Source of the DNA: Malacoplasma sp.
Lineage (GTDB): Bacteria > Bacillota_I > Bacilli_A > Mycoplasmatales > Mycoplasmoidaceae
DNA length: 5,464 nt
Assembly (NCBI GenBank): GCA_029050415.1
Contig: JAIDMU010000226.1
Span: forward strand, 1-5,464
Direction: 5' to 3'
The position numbers and the translations under genes were made by a program. Each line of letters starts with the position of its first letter. The first letter of the stretch is position 1. Below are positions 1-5,464 of this stretch, piece by piece. Under the pieces are notes generated by a model. That model was not told where the DNA came from and searched no databases. It saw nothing but the letters and a program-made list of their open reading frames with translations.

Positions 1-49
1 AAAAAATTAAAAATTTGCTCAAAAAACTAAAAAAAAATAATTAAATTGT

Positions 50-65
50 AAAAAAAAAAAAAAAA
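50..65. repeat. 16-nt homopolymer run (A on plus, T on minus)
   Basis: Sixteen consecutive A residues on the plus strand. Read in the minus direction it is a long T run preceded by a possible imperfect hairpin (GTACAT pairing with ATGTGC within 66-86, one G-T wobble), so it may form a further weak terminator. Homopolymers of this size are prone to length changes during replication and to sequencing error. No gene is visible in 1-187. Confidence 0.7.
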
Positions 66-102
66 GGCACATTTTCTTAAAAAAACATGTACTTTTTTGA
101 TA

Positions 103-134
103 TTATTCTATTTTTATATATAAAAATAGAATAA
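103..134. repeat. 32-bp perfect palindrome next to the suf terminator
   Basis: TTATTCTATTTTTATA is followed directly by its exact reverse complement, with no loop. It shares its last two bases with the terminator stem at 133-160, so the two inverted repeats abut. It may serve as a back-up terminator or mRNA 3'-end stabiliser, or form a cruciform. The stem is nearly all A/T (one G-C pair per arm). Confidence 0.7.
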
Positions 135-160
135 AAAATCACTATTTCTAGTGATTTTTT
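133..160. terminator. Terminator hairpin after sufB
   Basis: A perfect 12-bp stem, AAAAAATCACTA with TAGTGATTTTTT, encloses a 4-nt loop. In the direction of suf transcription the stem ends in a T run (TTTTTTATTC and more T-rich sequence), so it should end the operon 28 nt past the sufB stop. Because both arms end in A or T runs it could act in both directions. Confidence 0.8.
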
Positions 161-187
161 AAACCTAATTTTTCTTATAAATTCAAA

Positions 188-1585
188 TTAACCTACAGAA
201 CCTTCCATATCAAGCTTAATAAGTCTATTTAACTCAATTGCATATTCCATTGGTAATTCTTTTGAGAATGGTTCTAAAAAGCCCATAACAATTAAATATT
301 CAGCCTCATCTTTTGATATTCCTTTATTCATAAAATAAAATAATTGTTCTTCAGAAATATTTGAAACTTTAGCTTCATGCTCTAAAAAAGATTTTTTATT
401 TTTAATAATTTCTAATGGGATAGTATCACTTCGAGAAATTTCATCTAATAATAAAGTATCACACTCAACTCTAGACATTGAGTTTACTGCATGTTTATCA
501 ATTTTAACTAATCCTCTATATCTTGTATCTCCTCCATTAAAAGAAACTGATTTAGAAATGATTCTAGATTTTGTATTTGGAGCTAAATGAATCATTTTAG
601 CACCAGCATCTTGTACAACTCCTTTTGATGCAATTGCAATTGAAATACAATCACTTGAAGCATATTTACCAGCTAAAATACTTGAAGGGTATTTCATGTT
701 TATTCCAGCACCAATGTTTCCATCAATTCATGACATATTACCATTTTCATGAACTATTGCTCTTTTAGTAACTAAATTTAACACATTTTTAGATCAGTTT
801 TGAATAGTTGTATATTTTAATTTTGCATCTTTATGAATAAAACATTCTACAACAGCAGCATGTAAGTTGTTTTCACTATATATAGGAGCTGTACATCCTT
901 CAACATAATGAACTGAAGCTCCTTCATCAACAATTATTAAAGTTCTTTCAAATTGTCCACTAGCAATTCCATTAATTCTAAAATAAGCTTGTAGTGGTTT
1001 TTCTAAGTGTACATTTTTTGGGATATAAACAAAAGAACCACCACTTCAAACAGCAGTATTTAACATTGCAAATTTGTTGTCATCATAGGCAACTAATTTA
1101 CTGAAATATTTTTTAACAAGTTCAGGGTATTTTAATACTGCAGTTTCAACATTAGTAAAAATAACACCCTTTTGTTCTAATTCTTCTTCTAATTTTTTAT
1201 AAACAGTTTCAGAGTCATATTGGGCTGAAACTCCATTTAAAAACTTTGCTTCAGCTTCTGGAATTCCCAGTTTTTCAAAAGTATTTTTAATTTGTTGAGG
1301 AACTTTGTCTCAATATGATTCCATTTTTTTAGTTGAAGCTGTGTAATAAACAATTTCATCATAATTAATATTTGATAAATCTGCACCCCATTCAGGATTT
1401 GGAGTTTCTAAAAATTTTCTATAAGCCTTTAATCGTAAATCTAACATTCACTGAGGTTCTTTTTTAATTTCAGAAATTTTTCTTACAACATCTTCAGATA
1501 AACCTTTACTAGTGTTTAAAATGGAATTTTCACCATCACTAAAACCATATTTATATTCTTGATCTACTTCTTTTTTTTCTATCAT
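188..1585 (-). CDS. sufB: SufB, Fe-S cluster assembly scaffold protein
   Basis: This 465-aa protein matches the usual length of SufB, the main scaffold subunit of the cytosolic SufBC2D complex on which Fe-S clusters are built. The frame is open only if TGA codes for Trp (codons 46, 92, 180, 264 and 286; W66 is TGG). Seen directly: the VEGCTAP motif with Cys231 at the start of the beta-helix core, the ECDTLLLD segment (Cys375), SDTIP, the EHE triad at 402-404 (E. coli Glu432-His433-Glu434 region), and a typical C-terminal tail ending LDMEGSVG. The position matching E. coli Cys405 is Ser384; as I recall, Gram-positive SufB proteins also lack that Cys. The ATG lies 3 nt after the sufU stop, in the same frame, with no Shine-Dalgarno, so translation probably depends on reinitiation after sufU. 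It is the last gene of the operon and is followed by a terminator hairpin. Identification is very secure. Confidence 0.97.
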
Positions 1586-1588
1586 AAT

Positions 1589-2035
1589 TTATTTAGTTAA
1601 CAATTTTTCAATTGCTACTACCCCCACTTTTGCACATTTTATTCTATTAAGTTGTTTACTAATATTTTTAAAAACTATTAAATATTGTAATTCATTTTCA
1701 TCAAAAGCATTTCCTTCAATCATTTGGAAATACTTTTTAATTAATTCATTAATAAATTTTATATTTTTATTTTTTATCATTGAACAAAAAATATCTGTAG
1801 ATGCTGTACTAATAGCACACCCAATTCCACTAAACTTTGCATCTAAAACTATTTCATTTTCAATTAATAAATAAATTGTTAAATTATCAATACAAGATTC
1901 GGACTTATTGTTAAAAGATTGATAATTACTAACTAATTTACTAACTTGATCTTCTCTTATTTTATTATCTGGAATTTCATAATGATCTAAAATAAGCTGT
2001 CTGCTTTTTGATTCATCTTCACTAAAATAAGCCAT
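1589..2035 (-). CDS. sufU: SufU, zinc-dependent sulfurtransferase (IscU-like fold)
   Basis: This 148-aa protein belongs to the SufU family, which takes persulfide sulfur from SufS and passes it to the SufBCD scaffold. It starts with the family's LILDHY segment (residues 14-19). The four zinc ligands known from Bacillus subtilis SufU (Cys41, Asp43, Cys66, Cys128) correspond to Cys48, Asp50, Cys73 (in GIGCAIS) and Cys134 (in RIKCA). The Cys73-Cys134 spacing of 61 residues includes the insertion that separates SufU from true IscU scaffolds, where I recall a spacing near 43. The usual CGDRI around the first Cys is changed to CIDNL. It contains no Trp. The first 14 nt overlap the end of sufS, and a strong AAGGAGA Shine-Dalgarno sits 8 nt upstream inside sufS. 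The stop is 3 nt before sufB. The family call is secure; sulfur transfer as its role is inferred from the family. Confidence 0.93.
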   Translation of the reverse strand: MAYFSEDESKSRQLILDHYEIPDNKIREDQVSKLVSNYQSFNNKSESCIDNLTIYLLIENEIVLDAKFSGIGCAISTASTDIFCSMIKNKNIKFINELIKKYFQMIEGNAFDENELQYLIVFKNISKQLNRIKCAKVGVVAIEKLLTK

Positions 2036-3248
2036 TTAAAATATCTCCTTTTTTAAATTTTTTAATTGCATAAATCAATTTATCAATATCATTTTTGTTT
2101 GTATAAAAATGAAATGAAGCTCTAATTGCATGATCTTCTTTAATAATTTCATTTGCTAATTTCGCACATGATAATCCTGATCTAACAATAATTTTTTGTG
2201 AACCTAAATATGAAGAAAAATCTTGACTAAAAATTCCTTCTCTAATAAAAATTGTATTAAATGCTTTAATACCTTTATTAAATATTTTGATCCCTTCTAC
2301 TTTCTCAATTTCTGAATCTAAATAATTTTTTAACTCATAAACTTTTTTTGTAAATAAATCAATATCACTATTTAAATAGTAATCTAATGCTTTGTTTCAC
2401 CCATATATTCCCATAATATTTGGTGTACCTGCTTCAAATTTTGAAAGTCCTGAAAGTAAAGAATAATAATTTCTTTTAATTTCAAAATTCATTCCCCCAC
2501 CAACAATATTAGGTTTTAATTTCTCAATTAAATTTTTATTAATATACAAAAAACCAATTCCTGTTGGTCCTAACATTTTATGAGCAGAACCCACAACAAA
2601 ATCAATGTTAGAATTTTTTAAATCTAATTTATAGTGTGATAAATATTGGGTTGAATCCACACAAATAAAAATGTTTGGATTAATTCTTTTAATTTCATTT
2701 GACAATTTAACTGCATCAATTGAATTGCCAATAAAATTAGTTTCATTTGCAAAACAAATCATTTTAGTTTTTTTATTAATTTTGCTTAAAAAATTATTTA
2801 TGTTATCTGAATTTATATCTATTTCTACATATTGAATTTTTATTGGATTATCTTTTTGTTTAAATTCATCATAGATATCATACCAAGGTAATAAATTTGA
2901 AGCATGTTCAGCATTAGATAAAACTATTTCATCATCAGCTTTAAAAAAAGGTTTAATGAAACTTGCAATACTATTTAATGAATAAGTAGCACCTGGTGTA
3001 AAAACAATTTCATCAGAATTAGCATTTAATAGTTTTGCTAATTTTTTTCTAGTTTCATCCATAACAATATGTGCTTGATGTGTAAAAAGAGAATCATCAT
3101 TATGAGGATTTGTAGATATAAAATCACAATAATAACTCATTGCATCAACTACTGATTTAGGTTTTAAACTAGTAGCAGCACTATCTAAATATACATAATC
3201 TGGATTATTTTTAAATCATTGAACTTCATTTCTTAGATTTTGAAACAT
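2022..3248 (-). CDS. sufS: SufS, PLP-dependent cysteine desulfurase
   Basis: A 408-aa class V aminotransferase-fold enzyme that removes sulfur from L-cysteine as an enzyme-bound persulfide. In-frame TGA codons encode W11 and W284; W122 is TGG. Seen: YLDSAATS near residue 20, His115 (the PLP-stacking His of NAEH), VDSTQ with Asp198 and Gln201, the PLP lysine Lys224 in SAHKMLGPTGIGFLY, FEAGTPN near 271-277, the active-site Cys361 in VRSGLSCAKL, and IRASF with Arg376. Lys224 and Cys361 fall at the numbers I recall for B. subtilis SufS. Oddities: the usual HRGxH near residue 50 is degenerate (HNDDS), RAGHHCAQP is changed to RSGLSCAKL, the second His of EHH is Ala116, and the position of B. subtilis His342 is Gln342. 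The ATG follows the sufD stop with no gap. The TAG stop lies 14 nt inside sufU. Function as a desulfurase is well supported. Confidence 0.94.
2044..2050 (-). promoter_or_regulatory. Shine-Dalgarno of sufU, inside sufS coding sequence
   Basis: AAGGAGA lies 8 nt before the sufU ATG and within the last codons of sufS. It is the clearest ribosome-binding site inside the operon. It decides the sufU start and suggests that sufU can be initiated independently as well as by coupling to sufS. Confidence 0.8.
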
Positions 3249-3869
3249 TTATTGAATTTCCCCAATTTCTAAAAAAATTCTTTCCATTAATCTTTCTTTA
3301 GCTTTTTCATCATCAATCTTATATAAAATCACATTGAAATAACTTAATAATAATAATTTTATTGCATCACTCTTTTTTATTCCTTTACTTTGTAAATAAA
3401 AAATATGAGCTAAATTTAATCTACCAATTGCTAAAGCATGTTTAGCTTTAATATTGTTAGTATCAATAATTAGATTAGGTTTACCTTTAATTTCAGCATT
3501 ATCAGAAAGTAAAACACCCCTAATTTTTTGTTCACAATAATTTGCTTTAGAATCATCTTTAATATAAGCTTGTAAAAAGAAACTAGTTGATGAATTATTT
3601 TTGTTAACCCCAAAAACTTCACACTTACTTTCAGATTCATTTCCATTATGAAAAACGTTTATGTTAAAAACTTTTTTATAATTATTATTTAAAGATGAAA
3701 TAACTAAATGTAAATTACTATTATTTTGTAAATAAATGTCTAAGTTCATATCAACATCATCTTTGATGATATCAATTATTAAAAGTTCTTTATTTTCATT
3801 GTTATTTAAATAGATTTTATTTGAATAGTTTTTATTATTTAGAAAGTATACTTCATTATTTTTGTTCAT
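3249..3869 (-). CDS. sufD: SufD, short form of the SufBCD scaffold partner
   Basis: A 206-aa protein, about half the usual SufD length of roughly 420-440 aa. The C-terminal half is clearly SufD: RGVLLSDNAEIKGKPNL (117-133), then NIKAKHALAIG with His144 matching the position of E. coli His360, then the helical FYLQSKGI...LLLLSYF stretch (157-178) that in the family contacts SufC. The N-terminal part is rich in Asn and Lys and retains only a short run of beta-helix-like segments. It is not a frameshift product: the frame upstream hits a TAG at 3893-3891 (the same bases as the sufC stop), and sufC occupies the space where extra coding would have to be. The start has a weak AAGAAAGAG element 21-nt gap upstream. 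It should pair with SufB and bind one SufC. Annotation tools may call it a hypothetical protein or SufB/SufD-family. Confidence 0.9.
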   Translation of the reverse strand: MNKNNEVYFLNNKNYSNKIYLNNNENKELLIIDIIKDDVDMNLDIYLQNNSNLHLVISSLNNNYKKVFNINVFHNGNESESKCEVFGVNKNNSSTSFFLQAYIKDDSKANYCEQKIRGVLLSDNAEIKGKPNLIIDTNNIKAKHALAIGRLNLAHIFYLQSKGIKKSDAIKLLLLSYFNVILYKIDDEKAKERLMERIFLEIGEIQ

Positions 3870-3890
3870 AACTTTTTTCTCTTTCTTAAA

Positions 3891-4637
3891 CTATTTACCT
3901 AAAAGGTCATTAATTCATTGATAACCTTCTTTGTTAATTTTTTCATAAATTTCAACTCCACCAGAAATAGCAATTTTCCCATCAATAATTACATAAACTC
4001 TGTTAGGAATTATTTTTTTAAACAAATTTTCATGGTGAGAAACCACAATTAATGCTTTATTCTCATTTTTTCAATTATTAATTTGATCTACAACCATTTT
4101 TAAAGAGTCAATGTCTAATCCTGAATCTATTTCATCTAATAAAACAAAATCTGGTTGGATGATTTTCATTTGCAAAATTTCACATTTTTTCTTTTCACCA
4201 CCTGAAAATCCATAGTTAACAAAACGATTTAAATATTCTCTATCTAAATTCATGCTTTTTAAATTTTTTTCAAAAATCGGAAAGTATTCAGATAGTTTCA
4301 TTTTGTGTTCAGATCTTGCATTTAAAACAGATCTTAAAAAATCTAGCATTGTTACACCTGGAATTTCTTCAGAATGTTGCGGAGCCAAAAATAGACCAAG
4401 TCTAGCAATTTCATCAGTTTCTAAATCTGCTGTATCTTGACCATCTACTAGAATACTACCATCAGTAATTTCAGTAGTATAGTGGTGCATAATAGCTTTT
4501 AGTAAAGTTGACTTACCATGACCATTTGGACCTAAAACTGCTACAACTTCTCCTTTATTAACCTCAATATCTATTCCTTTAAGAATTTCTCTTTCATTTA
4601 TAGATACATGTAAATTTTTTACTGTTAGTTTTTCCAT
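3891..4637 (-). CDS. sufC: SufC, ABC-type ATPase of the Fe-S assembly complex
   Basis: A 248-aa soluble ABC ATPase, normal length for SufC, which binds SufB and SufD and drives their rearrangement during cluster assembly. All ABC motifs are visible: Walker A GPNGHGKST (36-44, Lys42), Q-loop Gln87 in APQHSEEIPGV, signature FSGGEKKK (144-151), Walker B FVLLDE with Asp168 and Glu169, D-loop SGLDID, and H-loop His201 in VVSHHE. The C-terminus keeps the SufC-type GY-W pattern (GYQW, 238-241). Trp189 and Trp241 are both TGA, so standard-code reading would cut the protein after Asn188 and lose the H-loop. The start is supported by GAGGA, although only 3 nt separate it from the ATG. It is the first gene of the operon, and its stop is 21 nt before sufD. 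There are no membrane segments or permease neighbours, which fits SufC rather than a transporter. Confidence 0.97.
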
Positions 4638-4669
4638 AAGTCCTCAATTCTTTATATTTATACTCAAAT

Positions 4670-4698
4670 ATTATAAATAAGAAATGACTTATAAAAAA
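4670..4698 (-). promoter_or_regulatory. Probable promoter of the sufCDSUB operon
   Basis: A perfect TATAAT -10 box lies at 4675-4670 in the minus direction, about 33 nt before the sufC ATG, which gives a leader of about 25 nt. At the expected 17-nt distance there is only a T run (4698-4693), so the -35 is poor, and I see no TG extension. A second TATAAA just downstream (around 4662) is a weaker alternative. The site sits between the terminator of the HNH gene and sufC, so it is the natural place for operon transcription to start. No clear operator or regulatory palindrome is visible. Confidence 0.45.
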
Positions 4699-4724
4699 AA
4701 TAATAATAAATAAAAGATAAGAAT

Positions 4725-4753
4725 AAAAAATGTCAGATTTTAAAAATCTGACA
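4725..4753 (-). terminator. Intrinsic terminator of the HNH-like gene
   Basis: TGTCAGATTTT and its exact reverse complement AAAATCTGACA (4731-4753) are separated by one base; in practice the G/C-containing TGTCAGA stem closes a short A/T loop. In the minus direction it is followed by TTTTTTATTC, as expected of a rho-independent terminator. On the plus side there is no T run, so it works one way. It lies 43 nt past the stop of the HNH-like gene and separates it from the suf operon. Confidence 0.8.
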
Positions 4754-4795
4754 ATAGAAAATAAAAATTATTATATAAATAACTTTTTTTATTAT

Positions 4796-5155
4796 TTATT
4801 CAATGGTGTATCATTTATTTCCTTTTTTTATCATCATTTGTCCAATTACTCCATTTTCATCTTTGTGAATAATTTTTACCGAAAAAGTAACACCATTAAC
4901 TTTTCCGCCTAAAAATGATCCTTTTTTTTGGTTTGAAAAAATGCTTAAAGGTTGTAAATTTTCTAAACAATTTCTTCCTTTTCTTACATATCCAGCATTA
5001 TCATTATGTGGACTTCTAGGGAATATGTGGTCAATTGTTCAAGAACCATTCTCATTGCTGTTGTATTTATTTTTATAAATCAGAACTCCAAAAACATCTA
5101 CAGCTTTTGTTTCATTTCCAAAGTACTTTTTTCAAACATCCATATAGTTAATCAT
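4796..5155 (-). CDS. Small HNH-endonuclease-like protein
   Basis: A 119-aa protein with three Trp codons written as TGA (8, 39, 115), so it is invisible under the standard code. The centre carries an HNH-like pattern: WTIDHIFPRS (Asp42-His43), ENLQPL (Asn66) and SNQKKG (Asn75, Lys78). This matches the His-Asn-Asn/His layout of the beta-beta-alpha metal nuclease fold. The CxxC zinc pairs of many HNH proteins are absent; the only Cys is Cys63. The start (WKKYFG...A.D..G) and the C-terminal VNGVTFSV resemble small stand-alone bacterial HNH-domain proteins I recall from Firmicutes. A strong GGAGG sits 5 nt before the ATG, and it has its own promoter and terminator, so it is a single-gene unit apart from suf. 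It could be a nuclease, a recombination remnant, or a protein with a different substrate. The biological role is unknown. Confidence 0.75.
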
Positions 5156-5160
5156 ATTTA

Positions 5161-5165
5161 CCTCC
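5161..5165 (-). promoter_or_regulatory. Strong Shine-Dalgarno of the HNH-like gene
   Basis: GGAGG is located 5 nt before the ATG at 5155-5153. It is the best ribosome-binding site in the window and is strong support that the 119-aa frame, despite its TGA codons, is really translated from this start. Confidence 0.85.
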
Positions 5166-5206
5166 AAAAAATAACAAATATTATGTGAACAAAATTAGTT
5201 AATGAC

Positions 5207-5235
5207 ATTATAGTATTAATGTTCAATATATACAA
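5207..5235 (-). promoter_or_regulatory. Promoter of the HNH-like gene
   Basis: In the minus direction TTGTAT (5235-5230) and TATAAT (5212-5207) are separated by exactly 17 nt, a good sigma-70-type arrangement. Transcription would start near 5200 and give a leader of about 45 nt containing the strong ribosome-binding site. Two copies of GAAACAAAAT (plus strand) lie just upstream of the -35. Confidence 0.65.
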
Positions 5236-5242
5236 TTATATT

Positions 5243-5280
5243 GAAACAAAATAATCAGAATTTTTTTATAGAAACAAAAT
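5243..5280. repeat. Two direct copies of a 10-nt repeat upstream of a promoter
   Basis: GAAACAAAAT occurs at 5243-5252 and again at 5271-5280 on the plus strand, 28 nt apart start to start. Both lie upstream of the HNH gene's -35 element. They could be regulator-binding sites, but in DNA this AT-rich a short repeat may be chance. Confidence 0.35.
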
Positions 5281-5370
5281 CTGCTTGAGTTTATAAGATT
5301 TTATTTATTAAGTTTTTTAAATTTAAGTTAAATTTTTTTATTTTCTCACAATTATATAAATTCATTTAAT

Positions 5371-5464
5371 TTAAAATTTATTGATTTTTCTATTTCTGCT
5401 TATAAAAGCTTTTTCTAAATATTTTTTTCTTTTTTCATTTAATCATTCTTTTTTTATATTTAAT
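5371..5464 (-). CDS. C-terminal end of an unidentified gene (partial)
   Basis: A minus-strand frame enters from the window edge and runs 30 codons to a TAA at 5373-5371. It reads as a lysine-rich, probably helical tail (for example KEWLNEKRKKYLEKAF), with one Trp as TGA. Of the other two frames, one is closed at once by TAA codons. The other runs 24 codons to a TAG at 5392-5390 and is almost purely Lys/Arg/Ile. I prefer the longer frame because it contains Glu and has an amphipathic pattern. The product cannot be identified from this fragment, and no clear terminator follows it. Confidence 0.45.

Noticed and set aside
698..1585. Apparent truncation of sufB, with the 5' two-thirds looking broken by stop codons
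   Set aside because: All the interruptions are TGA, and the frame reads as a normal 465-aa SufB when TGA is Trp. It is not a pseudogene. The same applies to sufS at 2397-2399 and sufC at 4071-4073.
4252..4440. 62-codon open frame on the plus strand
   Set aside because: It lies fully inside sufC on the opposite strand, has no recognisable features, and is a shadow of the real gene.
3891..4637. A transporter ATPase reading of sufC
   Set aside because: The SufC-specific features (FSGGEKKK, SGLDID, GYQW near the C-terminus), together with sufD directly downstream and no permease gene, point to the Fe-S assembly ATPase.
4730..4912. 60-codon open frame on the plus strand
   Set aside because: It begins inside the terminator hairpin and runs antisense to the HNH-like gene. 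The translation is low-complexity Phe/Asn/Ser/Tyr, typical of AT-rich antisense.
5006..5188. 60-codon open frame on the plus strand
   Set aside because: It is antisense to the start of the HNH-like gene, which has a strong ribosome-binding site, promoter and motif support.
5319..5335. AAATTTAA-G-TTAAATTT inverted repeat as a terminator of the partial upstream gene
   Set aside because: It is A/T-only with a one-base centre, and in the minus direction it is not followed by a T run. Such repeats are expected by chance in DNA this AT-rich.
5390..5464. Alternative frame for the partial gene at the window edge, ending at TAG 5392-5390
   Set aside because: It is shorter and almost entirely Lys/Arg/Ile with no acidic residues. 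The neighbouring frame ending at 5371 looks more like protein, but this cannot be settled without the sequence beyond the window.

Overview
The window looks like a piece of a very AT-rich mollicute genome, most likely from the Spiroplasma/Mesoplasma/Entomoplasma group. Every substantial gene is on the minus strand. Reading frames only become full length if TGA is read as tryptophan (genetic code 4). I count 12 in-frame TGA codons against 2 TGG in the complete genes. Under the standard code sufB, sufS, sufC and the HNH gene would all appear broken.

Layout, in the direction of transcription (high to low coordinates): (1) 5464-5371, the last 30 codons of an unidentified gene running in from outside the window. 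(2) An AT-rich intergenic stretch of about 215 nt with a 10-nt repeat and a good promoter (TTGTAT-17-TATAAT). (3) 5155-4796, a 119-aa HNH-nuclease-like protein with a strong Shine-Dalgarno, closed by an intrinsic terminator at 4753-4725. (4) A TATAAT promoter element near 4675, then a tight five-gene operon sufC-sufD-sufS-sufU-sufB (4637 to 188). This is the order I recall for Bacillus subtilis sufCDSUB. (5) 187-1, a non-coding tail with a terminator hairpin, a 32-bp perfect palindrome and a 16-nt poly-A/poly-T run.

The operon encodes a minimal SUF iron-sulfur cluster assembly system. SufS (PLP cysteine desulfurase) takes sulfur from cysteine. SufU (zinc sulfurtransferase) should carry the persulfide. 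The SufB/SufC/SufD complex (scaffold, ATPase, scaffold partner) builds the cluster. The genes are packed with gaps of 21, 0 and 3 nt and one 14-nt overlap, and most internal starts have weak or no ribosome-binding sites, so translational coupling is likely.

The most interesting points are a roughly half-length SufD that keeps the cluster-site histidine, and a SufS that keeps its core catalytic residues but has replaced the histidine used by B. subtilis SufS to take over a SufU zinc ligand, although this SufU keeps all four zinc ligands. Also notable are a sufU-sufB junction that is one stop codon and one sense codon away from an in-frame fusion, and the palindrome-rich 3' end. I see no mobile element, CRISPR array, tRNA or rRNA.
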